Positions 12,901 through 23,539 of a stretch of DNA of 64,000 bases are shown here, in pieces. The translations under genes were made by a program, and so were the position numbers. The DNA is from Lumbricus rubellus (lineage: Eukaryota > Annelida > Clitellata > Crassiclitellata > Lumbricidae): assembly GCA_945859605.1 (NCBI GenBank), contig OX243817.1, positions 18,149,884 to 18,213,883 of the forward strand. The letters run 5' to 3'. Below the pieces are notes generated by a model. The model saw nothing but the letters and a program-made list of their open reading frames with translations, had not been told where the DNA came from and ran no database searches. Each line of letters begins with the position of its first letter. The first letter of the stretch is position 1.

Positions 12901-14291
12901 TGGCACTAACATTTCCCAGTTGTAAAACTCATTCCAAATTATCCTATGGTTCCTGTGATGGCTTCGTCTATCAGTCAACTGACATAGGCTCTTTAGGCCT
13001 TCTCTCCAGCCCACTAATAAGTGAAGTCATGGTCACACTTTAATGGACCAAGATGCTATCACTTTTGCTATCACCTGTTCCACAGCTGTCTATACATCTA
13101 AACAGACAAGATGACATGTCATTCACATTGGGGTGCAATCAAAAAGACTTTTTCCATATATATGATCTTACAGCTCAGTTCTTCTGCAGTTCTAAGTTCA
13201 TTTCCATATCACTAAAAAGTCTCTGATGCCCTCAGAAATGTATACCTTAGACACAAGCAAAGCAAAGCTGCATCGATCAGTTTCAAAATGATAACTAAAG
13301 TCAAGATGAAATACAGTATAAACCAACTCACAAATTTTTTCATGCTGACTGAACTAGCCAACACTCACCTGTCCAACTTTTCATGCCGTGGGGGATGTTG
13401 AGCCCCATAGACTGGCTTGATGCTGCAAAAGCAGAGCAAAAATTGTTGCAAAACAATAATTTCACATCACCATGATCCTGAACAACTGCTATTTCTCTTA
13501 ACTTTCTCTTTTTCAGTTCTATTTGTTTAGTCTGTTACTAGTGTCCTATATTTGCAGCACTACAACAACCTTGAAGCATGTTTGTGAAACATCCATCTCG
13601 CTCTCACAGCTGATTCATAAGCCACATCTCCAAAATTACAATGTTAGAAAGAGTACCATTTAAATAAAATCTTACGAGTCTAAGAAAATGCAATACTTAC
13701 AGAAAAATTGCAGTTTGGAATAAAATGGCACTTGAGGCTACATATCACAAGCACATTTACGATGATTATTGTGGTTCTCCTTGATTAGTTCGTCTGCCTC
13801 CCTGCTTGTGTGCCCAGGATTGCCATCGGACTGCGCAAGTGTGATTTTTAAAGTAAACATAAAACATCTGGCATATCTAATCGATTTTCATTTCAAGTGA
13901 TTTTATGATTGAAGAGGCTGAAACTCTACCTTGCTTTACGTTTTATTACATTAAGTTTTATTAACCTCAACCTGTCAGCATCATATCGTGCTTTATCAGT
14001 TGTAGGTCCAATGGTCCATCTGTCTGGAATAATCCCCCGGTTGGAGATTGCCCGTTACCTTGGGTTGACTTATCAGTGTTTTACAAGCTCCTTAAAACCT
14101 TATTGTATTACCGTGGTTGGACTGGGAGCGCCTCTGATACAACAAGTAGTCTCAGAAGTGGGTTTCTTAAAGGGGTGCTATATAAAATTCTCTAAATGAA
14201 TGAACTAAGCGTCCTACCTTCCCGGTAGCGACTTAGAGCTCTTCTTCCAAAAGGACGGTTTATCCGCCTTGTTGCTACTCAAAGCCGTCAT
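3948..14291 (-). CDS. TBC1D22: TBC1D22A/B-like Rab GTPase-activating protein (12 exons, complete)
   Basis: TBC-domain proteins speed GTP hydrolysis by Rab GTPases at membranes; TBC1D22 proteins are mostly linked to the Golgi. Exons in order (high to low): 14291-14218, 13422-13369, 12013-11640, 11056-10874, 10353-10283, 9321-9193, 8039-7974, 7520-7400, 6399-6217, 5837-5710, 5036-4941, 4085-3948 (TGA). All junctions are GT-AG and phases agree, giving 538 aa (vertebrate homologues about 505-517). The N-terminus has the family motifs SFWKKS and PGSIKPVYGAQHPP, then a divergent Ser-rich linker (about residues 60-165). The TBC domain runs from about 230 to 520: arginine finger in IHIDIPR (R302), glutamine finger in GYVQG (Q337), then DGIQDNYTFAQPGIQ and FRWMNNLLMRE. 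The start was chosen because MTALSSNKADKPSFWKK matches the family N-terminus. All catalytic residues are present, so it should be active. The Rab substrate cannot be read from sequence. Confidence 0.95.
5559..5637. mobile_element. 79-bp piggyBac-like mini-MITE
   Basis: Bounded by TTAA at both ends, then CCCTTTGAACCCG and its complement CGGGTTCAAAGGG. TTAA target duplication with CCC-starting ends is the piggyBac pattern. It lies in the TBC1D22 intron between the exons at 5036 and 5710. Confidence 0.7.
6972..7184 (-). mobile_element. SINE-A (tRNA-derived)
   Basis: On the minus strand it starts with a tRNA-like head (GGTGTAGTGGTGGCGTCG, then a B box related to GGTTCGAATCC) and ends with the GCGCC/CTCTGAGTAG...GGAGCGCTATAAC tail shared with other repeats here. 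In a TBC1D22 intron. Confidence 0.85.
7595..7842 (+). mobile_element. LINE-like 3' end
   Basis: Matches the reverse complement of 39175-39430: CCACCTGTGTGTATG, ACTCTTTCAGCTTATTGTG, then GCGCCTCTGAG...GGAGGCGCTACATAAAT and a GAAT tail. No coding part remains. The terminal stem-loop is shared with SINE-A. Confidence 0.65.
8156..8182. repeat. (TAAG)n microsatellite
   Basis: Six tandem TAAG units; the reverse complement of the CTTA tails seen at 12869-12890. Confidence 0.85.
8811..8950. repeat. 140-bp near-perfect palindrome
   Basis: Left arm 8811-8875 and right arm 8892-8950 are complementary apart from one 6-nt insertion, with a 16-nt loop. Outer ends read TGTCAAAGGGGTAG; inner ends read ATATAGCTC/GAGCTATAT. 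In the TBC1D22 intron between exons 9193 and 8039. Confidence 0.9.
9008..9190. repeat. 15-bp minisatellite beside a TBC1D22 splice donor
   Basis: About eight units of TACCCATCTCATCCT followed by four 15-bp variants (CTGTCTTATCCCCAT). On the transcribed strand each main unit contains GGGTAAGG. The array starts about 2 nt past the donor of exon 9321-9193. Confidence 0.9.
10379..10449. mobile_element. 71-bp piggyBac-like mini-MITE
   Basis: TTAA, CCCTTTAATGCCG, a short centre, CGGCATTAAAGGG, TTAA. Same plan as 5559-5637 but different inner bases. It lies 26 bp upstream (transcript sense) of the TBC1D22 exon 10353-10283. Confidence 0.7.
12720..12893 (+). mobile_element. probable retroelement 3' end with CTTA tail
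   Basis: Ends with GTCAATAAACGGCTTACTTACTTAC, a poly(A)-signal-like hexamer before a CTTA array. Similar ends occur near 43190 and 60590. No coding part. Confidence 0.45.
14120..14212 (+). mobile_element. short LINE/SINE tail
   Basis: GGGAGCGCCTCTGA, then AAAGGGGTGCTATATAAAAT and AATGAATGAAC. It ends just past the TBC1D22 first-exon donor. Confidence 0.6.
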
Positions 14292-16474
14292 TACTCAAAA
14301 GGAACTCATACGCTCATAAGAGTTTCATATTCATCTGGTGTAAGGCATTGAAAGCTGAGATCTAATCTGTTGGCTCGTAACGGGCGTTTCAAGCTTTTCA
14401 GCTACGTTGTCGTCACTGCTTTTGCGGCCATCTTTATTGTGTCCCTTTGAAGCACAGACTACATATTTTTTTGAAAGATTCAACACCTAAACGAGCACTA
14501 CAACAGCACAAACAAGAATAGACCTATATGATATATATTTCTTTTACTTTTAACTGCAAATTTCAATTACAGGAGAAGAATCAACGATTGCAAGCATCGT
14601 GGTTTTACACTAATAGGCCAGTTAATTAAGTCTTATTGACGGGTTTGTTTACATTGGAAGAAATACCGGAAAATACAATTTTTCTGTTGAAGCGTAGGCC
14701 TAGTTGATCTAATAATTTAGGCTAAATTTGGATCCTAATGTAAGAGATAGATGATTTGGATGATTATATTATATTGTTTATTGCTTAGACGAAAATGAAA
14801 GTTCATGTATTTATGCACGACGCATGTAGGCCTAACTGATTCTAACCGATCCTCACGACCCCTGAACCAGACCCCAACCGACACGTCGGTCCCGATACTA
14901 TAAGCAATTTGACTATAGGCTATCTATGTGTGGTCGAAGATCTTGTCATTACACCATACTTCATAAATTATAGGCCTCAATAATAACGTTGACCGCTTTT
15001 TTTAAGAGTACGTTCGTTAATGTCACAATAAATTTCATACAAGCAGCGTGGATAAAAAAATTTGACGCATTATGTTTTGAATAATTATTAGGGCCTATGT
15101 ATGCAGATGCAATTATACATTTCACCCATAATCCAGTAAATTTCACACATCAGCATCATCATCTTCATAATCATCATCAGTTGATTATGCTTGTCCACGT
15201 TGATCATGAACAAAAGAGGTTTAAAAATTATTTGCATTGTTGTATTTCCTTTTCAGTTTACCTTGAAACAACTAAATACTTTACGATTAATTTTCTTCAT
15301 ACTTTGGGATAAAAACAATATGAATTTTGCATTGTATTGCTGCAAGAAAGGAATTATGCCAGGATTTGAAATGATTGCAGTGTTTATTCCAAGTGTTGCA
15401 CGTACAAAAGAGTGGTGGGACTTTGTAAGATGAAGGTAGATTTTTCTTTCATGAACATTGTCACTAGATTTATTTATATCTTAAGAAAATACGGTTCCCA
15501 TGTAATGCCCAAAAGAATCCTATCTAATGCCCGAAGAAACGTTGGGACAAAAACCGAGATCTTACATGTAGATATCAAATATCACTTGTTCTTAAAATAC
15601 CAACAGAACTTTAATGTCATGGCACAAGTATAATTGCAGGCTACGAAATTTTGTGAACATTACTCAAAGACCCCCATATCGAATACAGGGGTAAACCTTA
15701 AGAGAACTTAGAAATTCCTTAAATAAATAAAAAATTATTCAAAGAATATAATTACATCGAACATAAAAATAAACCGAAGGAGCATTAAATAAAAACGACC
15801 TACTCAACGAACCTATTTGGAAAATAAAAACAAATCGCTTTAAATAACACTAGAAGACATTACTAAAATCATCCATTTGGTACCAATAAATAGTCCTAAA
15901 CTTAAGAGTCTTAAATACTTTAAATAACACTAGCAAAACATTACTAAAGGCATCCATTTGGTACAAATAAATAGTCCTAAACTTAAGAGTCTCAAATACT
16001 TTAAATAGCACTAGAATACATTACTAAAGGCATCCATTTGGTAGAAATAAATAGTCCTAAACTTAAGAGTCTTAAATACTTTAAATAACACTAGCAAAAC
16101 ATTACTAAATTCATCCATTTGGTTCAAATAAATAGTCCTAAACTTAAGAGTCTTAAATACCTTAAATAACACTAGAAAACATTACTAAAGACATCCATCT
16201 GGTACAAATAAATAGTCCTAAACTCAAAGCCTTAAACACTTCAAATAAAATTAGAAAAATTACCTAAAGCATCCATCTGGAGCAAATAAATAAAGTTTTG
16301 GAGCATTGGGCCAAATAGCTCAAGTGTGCGAGCAGCAACATATTTATGAGAAATACAAACAAAAAGGTGAAAAGTTATCTACAGACAATTCACAATCCTC
16401 TAAAGACAGATAGTTCTTCCGACAACTCCCTTGGTATCCATAATGTGTGCAAGGTCACTGCAAGGAATGTTCGT
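14292..16474. other. intergenic region between DCST1 3' end and TBC1D22 5' end
   Basis: No gene seen. 14292-14500 should hold the TBC1D22 promoter and 5' UTR; I see no clear TATA box. 15097-15630 has several overlapping short ORFs without family features. The rest is an 80-bp minisatellite. Confidence 0.5.
15835..16300. repeat. about 80-bp minisatellite, six copies
   Basis: Unit contains AAATAGTCCTAAACTTAAGA, ACTTTAAATAACACTAG and CATCCATTTGGTAC; copies diverge towards the right end. It lies within 175 bp of the DCST1 stop codon. Confidence 0.9.
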
Positions 16475-17444
16475 TTACCACCCCTTCTTCTTCTTCTTCT
16501 TTTTTGCCACTTTTTCTCCCTTACGCGGTGCTTCAGGGCCCATTGGACCCTTCCACGGTGACTTGGCGTCCAGCAGCGCCACCTGCGAACCACCGCCAGA
16601 CGACACTATCGTCCAATCGTCATCGTCACGACACGCGTAGCATTTCCCCTGCCAACAAAATAAGTAAGATAGCAAGTCATCCAAACAGCATTTACTCTGC
16701 CAACAAAATAAGTAAGACAATAAGTTATTCAAACAGCATTTACTCTGCCAACAAAATAAGTAAGACAATAAGTTATTCAAACAGAAATTCCACCTGCCAA
16801 CGAAATAAGCGACAGAGAATAAGCTACCGGTATTCAAATAGCATGAACTCTTCTAAAAACATATTAAGCTGACTGTGGCTTCTGAACATCAACCATGCTA
16901 TCTATCAACAGAAACCGGTTCCATTGCACCACATAAAATGCATCAGTGCGTGTGTATCATAGTGTATGTGTGTGCGCGCGTGCATGCATGTGTCTTTGAG
17001 CAGCTCTAAATAAATTTCCAATTACATCTACAATTACAAAAACCAAAACGCCAGTAACAGAGGCACAGATATAAAAAAATTTGGGGTTTGACGTGTTTTT
17101 TTGGTGAAAATGGCAAAAAATACACAGAATAAGTCCCCAAAAAATTATTTTGGAGGGGTGTCGAACCCGGACACCCCTTTAAACACTCCGACGACAGCAG
17201 AAATGCAAGTAAGTAAGTAAGAGGATTGAACTGACGTAGACATCAATCCAGCACTGTCGACAGTAGGTGGCCTTGCACTGAAATATGGGACAGTGGATGA
17301 ATTCGCCCGTCTCTGGATCGTTGCAGATCAGACATTTCTGACGTCCAAGGTTGAACTTCCGCAACCACTCGAAGTAACCGGGAAACTGGTAGCGCATCGA
17401 CGTCAGAAAGCCCAACGGCATCTAGGAATAATCATTGGAAAATG

Positions 17445-17533
<89 letters not shown>

Positions 17534-20049
17534 GTAGTCATTATAACAAAAAATAATGAGATCTCGTCTAGCTAGCCCGCAGGGCTAGCCAATGGGGATG
17601 AAGTGTTAGGGACTTCATTTTCAAGGCCTGGGTATATGAGGGGGGTGGCCAATCCTCTCCCTCACAGTCTCATTATCCACTGACCGTAGGTCAGTGTACT
17701 CATCATAGCTGAGTCGGCTAGGGGGTGCTTGTGGAACAGAAATCTCGTTGCAAATTTCTGCCCCGGTGGGGAATTGAACCACCAACCTCTTGGTCGACAG
17801 TCCAGCGCGCTAACCACTGTACTATCGAGCACCCCCCCAAACTCAATCTATGGTAGTCAGTAAATCAATCAATCCATCAATCAATCAGTGTAAGAATTGT
17901 GGAAAAGTAACTGGGGGGTTGGACCATTATCTACTTGGAATTGGGGTGTAAAAAATAGACTTTAACATGAAGCTCTAAGAAAGACAGGGGGGTTGAAACC
18001 CCCCAACCTCCCTGGCAATTCTCACCCTGCCATCAATCAACCAGTCAATCAACCAACCAACCAACGAGATTAAACACTAGTTACCAATGACACATAAACC
18101 AAGGCACCACGGTTACCTATGGCACTACAATCAGTGTAATAATAAGGTTACCAATGACTATCAACTGGTGTCACCCACCACAAACGGCACCACCAACGGC
18201 ACCACCAACTCACATTGAACTCGTTCCTCTTGCACTTCTTGCGCACTTTGTGTCGCGCCTCGTGTAGGAAGCCGACACGCTTGCGCAGCATGTCGTTGTA
18301 CAGGAACAGCACTCGGATCTTCTCCCTCTGTAACGGTAATGTAATCGACCATTCATATAGCGCCCGACAGAAGCGTCCAATGTATTCTCAAAACTTCAAA
18401 AGTTCCCAGACAATTCGGAGCCAGACAATTCGGAGCCGGACAATTCGGAGCCGGACTATTCGGAGTGACAATTATGAGCCGGACAATAATTTATGACCGG
18501 ACAATTCGGAACGGTCAAGAATTATTCTCTTTAATCCAACTTCCATCGAAGCGTGAATTATTTTCATCAATCCAACTTCTATTTGAGCAAACATTGCCTC
18601 CAAAAATTCAACTTCCATTTAACCAACTTCTATCTAAGCAACAACTGCTTTTTCATAAATCCAAGTTCTATGACAATTGAAGCAGAAATTGTTTTCATAA
18701 ATCCAACTTCTATTTAAGTGCAACAATATAGTCATCATGTGACAGGGACGGATGCAGTTTAACGTCGTGCCCAGGACCCAATGATGAGTTAAGTAACAAT
18801 ATACTCATCATTGGGTCCTGAGCATGACGTTAAACTGCATCCATCCTCCGCCACAGGGAACTAACAACGTCCCTGTGCCGGTCCTAAGCCCGGACAAAGG
18901 AGGAAGGTTTGCCAGATGGGTGGCGATACGTTGGCATTAAAAGACCAAGACGGCATAAATCCGCAAAAACCACGACACAAGTGACAGAGCGACCCAGATG
19001 CTTCAAGGTGTCATGATGTAGAGCATACATGCACAGCCCGGTCAGGACAGACTGGTGGAGAGAGTCTGAGGAGAGAGCGTACTTGGGACACATACGTGCC
19101 TCTCTCCCAATATTCTCTTCAATCAGACAAGGTGGTCTAGCTGCTCCAAGATGTTAATGGTATGGAGCACACCTGCTGACCGGACCAGTTGAAGCTGGGA
19201 AGCATGATGCGAGACAGACTCATACAGAGAGTGGCGTCGGACACCTACGGGTTGTTAACCCACGGATAACGATGATGACGATGATGATACTCATCATTAA
19301 ACAAAAACTTATGTCAATCCGCTCCAAATTGTCCTGTTCCGAATTGTCAAGACACCATTCTCACTGCACCATTAAGCCCAGGCATATAGAATGGCGTGGG
19401 AAAATGTAGGCTGTCGCACACATAATATTACTACTACTATGACCACTACCACTACTACCACCACCACCCACCACCATCACCACTACTTCTGCTACAACTA
19501 CGAATAAAAAACCCATTGTTATTATTAAAATAATAATTTTAAAAAACAACTTGGACAAAAGCTACCTCTGAGATAATAATAGTATCCTCATTTGCTTTAT
19601 TTAGTAAAGAGTTTACAAATAACAATGCATATGTGCAGCAATAAAACACCACTAACAACAACATTTAATGTTTACTGAAGTTTGCTCTGGTGTTCAGAAG
19701 AAGCATAATATACGAGTCATACTAAAGGACAACCATTCAGGTCACCCCACACGGCCACGCAAGGTGACCTGGTTGTACATCATAATGTCTCGAACTTCCA
19801 CAGTGCATGCTGCGTAACAGCTACGCTATGGTCGGTCCATCTTCCTCGAAAAAGTTACCTAGCAGTCTCCGTAATGAACTTCGTGATCTTTCTTTCCCAC
19901 AAGCATTTGAAGACCATTCTCATTGATTGTGATTTGGTGCTGTCAGGTCGGGAGCGCCTCTGAGGAGTTTCTCTTAAAGTGGCGCTATATAAATTCGTGA
20001 TTGCGATTGCGATCACGATATATTATATGCTCTATAATACAGTATACGG

Positions 20050-20087
<38 letters not shown>

Positions 20088-23000
20088 CGTGTGACTTCTC
20101 TGCGATGTGCAATATCGACCTTGGGATAGAAGAAGTCACAGACGAGTCTTCGCGTTCTCATCACCGCCGCCTCTGTAATGGCCGTCACGAAGACGCCGAT
20201 AACACAAAGGTAGACCATCCAATGCTCGGTCCAAGTTGTCCGCTGTGGCACCGGCAGACACGCTGAATGATCACACAACGAACGACTTATCAAGTTATCA
20301 ACGAACATATCAAACCGTAATAGAAGACCACTCCAAATCAACACAGGTCACATTATCTGCATGCATTAGCCTACATAGGCCTAGGCCTATATTCAGCGGG
20401 TAGATTCCTATCGCTCACCTTCCTCTCCAGTGTCCGTGACCTTGGCGTCTATCTTTCCTGAGTTTACTATCAAAACAGGATGGTAACAAGGAAGGCCGTA
20501 AGGAAAGAATAATCAGTAACAAAGTTGATGTATTCTGCATGTGATTTAGTCAATGTAGGCCTAATCTGCAATGCATTAGAGATATCATCAATTGCATTAC
20601 TGGTAACATCAGCTGTGCACTGCAGATTGCATTAGATGATTAGAGGACTGTCCTACTGTCTAAAGCCGTCTCACCCACCTTTGTTTGACACGACGTTGTC
20701 GATGATGTGCGTGTTATTGAAGCCGTTGAAAATCCTGCGTAGCATATTCGCTATGATACCAGTTCCAGTCAGGTTCAGTGAAAGATGATGTCGACCTGCA
20801 TGCAAACACATTCAGCCACACGTACACACCCACATCCGTTTTCTGTGGTTCTGCATGCCAGAAATTAATTTCGTCTCTTACAATTATTGTTTATTGCTCC
20901 TTCGATCTGCCTCTTAAAGGCCAAGGTTTGGTCCCAGTATTCTCTCGGTAAACTGGGCGGTAAACTGGGCGTGACCTATAGAAACCGACTTGTCAATCAG
21001 CTCTGCTTCAAGGGCATCTGAGACAATGACCACTGCTATAGATAGGGCTAGCTACAGCCCAAGATCTATCCACACATATTCAAATAACCTTGCCTTGCCT
21101 TGATGTTGCTATAGCAGAAATAAATTCAAATAATAATTATAATAATAGCCACCACTAGGCCTACTTCCCTGTCCATGCATAGACTAGCTTCTAGTAAAAA
21201 TCTGTCAATTATTTCATGTGACTATTCTCTTCAAATGAAGCGCTTAGTTCTGATATTGAAGCAATTACCGTATCATTCTATTCTTGTATTATGGTTGCTG
21301 ATAATTATATTATAGTCTAGCGGGACCGCTCCCTTTCTGGGTCACCCTTCATTTGTTTTATGGTTAAACTGCTTTAATTGCACTGTGCTTTTTTAAAAAA
21401 TGTTTCTACTTTGATTATTTTATTGCATTCTCGGGTCGATCTATCTTAATAAACAATAATTTGAATTGGATTGAATAGAAGGGAACTTTGGTCAGTGCAG
21501 GCCCCGCTCGGGCAAGAGAAGTCAGCAAACTGCAGCGAATGAGAGAAGGCGACCATGGGCGGAGTTTGGTTTCCGTTCTTGGAGGGGCTAATGCCTTCTT
21601 AGGGGGGGAGCTAAGCCCGGAAAAAGATATCATTTTCATGGTAAAAAAGCTAAATCTGGGCCTTCTTGGGGGGCTTAGCTCCCCCTAGCCCCTGATAAAC
21701 TCCGCCCATGAAAGTGACTCTTCTTTCTTACCGTGTTGGATGAAGTCCATTCGAGCGATGCTTGCCACGAAGTCCATAATTTCGGCCAGCAAGTAGTCGA
21801 CGAAGAGCAGAGCAAGAACGATGCAGACGATGACGAACACACGCACAAGCGATCGGAACTGCGAAAAGCACGTCGTGTTCCCGGATCACAAGCCAAGATA
21901 AAACTAGTCAGCTAAAGACGAATAGAATGTGAGAAGCTAAAGAGGAATAGAATCTAAGCTAATGAGGACGAGAATGTGAGAAGCTAAAGATTATAAGAAT
22001 ATGAGAAGCTAAAGATTATGAGAATGTGAGAAGCTAAAGATTATGAGAATGTGAGAAACTAAAGATTATGAGAATGTGAGAAGCTAAAGATTATGAGAAT
22101 GTGAGAAGCTAAAGATTATGAGAATGCGAGAAGCTAAAGATTATGAGAATGTGAGAAGCTAAAGAAGAGGAGGAGAATGTGAGAAGCTAAAGAGGAATGG
22201 AATGCGAGAAGCTAAAGAGGAGGAGGAGGAGGATGTGAGAAGCTAAAGAGAAGGAGGACGTGAGAAGCTAAAGATTAGGAAGACGTGAGAGGCTAAAGAT
22301 TATAAGGACGTGAGAAGCTAAAGATTAGGAGGACGTGAGAAGCTAAAGAGTTGGAGTTGAATTCGAGCAACGGACCATTTCTGATTTCTCATCGTCGGTC
22401 ATCCTCCACGAACACATGTAGCTGATTTCCCTCTGCTCAAGCTTCTTCAGTGGAAGTAACGTACGCTTCACCTAAGCATAGGTAAGCAATCCTTATTAGC
22501 ATGAGACAACGACAAATGCTCATACTTTACAAGAAATATGCGTTGCGTGGCGAAAAATAGCACAATAGCACATTATTTAATTTTTTTTAAACAAATCAGT
22601 CCCAGAGACAGAGAGAGAGACTGATTTTGACCTGAGGAATATGAACATTACTCATGCCTATAAAATGGAGCCAGGTCAGATCTTGGGACAAGCATTATTA
22701 GGTCTACTAGCATTTTCTGAAATTGTTATAATTTTACTAGCTGGGGTACCCGGCGATGCCCGGGAATTTTATGTAAATAGCAGTGAAGCTATGGCGACGG
22801 AATGGAAATAGCCAAAGTTTGGGTTTTCGCGCCCCCACCATGGCCCCCTCCACTGGCTGGACCTGACGGTCCTCTCGACTACATGCAAAGTTTCATGGTA
22901 AAAAAGTTGAATTTGGGCCTTCTTGGAGGGGATTAGCTCCCCCTAGCCCCTGATAAACTCCGCCCATGCCTACTGGTACCTAGTACCTCTGCGCGCTGAT

Positions 23001-23207
23001 ACTTTAGCATTTGAAGCTTAACCGATTTTGTACAAAAACTCACCGCTTCTTTTCGACGCTGGTCAATGCGTTTAAAGTAGCTCGTAATGTATCGATTGTC
23101 AAAGTCTAGAATGGTCAGGTATAGCTGCATGTAGTGCTGTGCTCTGCAGAAACAGAATAATGACAATGAAATAATAAGAACAAATTTAATATATAAAAAA
23201 TAGTAGT

Positions 23208-23246
<39 letters not shown>

Positions 23247-23492
23247 GGGGTGGGTCCGTAGCTCAGTTGAGAGAGCGCTGGTCGATAAACTGAGAGTCAT
23301 TACTATTATTATTAGTAGTAAAACTAATCATTATTATTATTATTATTAATATAAACATTATTATTGTTATTAGTGCTATTACAATTATTATTAACTGTTA
23401 TTATTACTCTTATTATTGTCGTCGTCATCGTCATCATCATCACCAATCACCACCACCACAACCACCACTACCACCATCACCACCACCACCAA

Positions 23493-23539
<47 letters not shown>

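Noticed and set aside
17440..17533. CRISPR-like array
   Set aside because: A simple 4-bp microsatellite with no spacers, in an animal intron.
19985..20119. downstream extension of the ORF over exon 20262-20120
   Set aside because: TG/TA microsatellite read as His-Thr and Ile-Tyr repeats; intronic past the donor at 20119.
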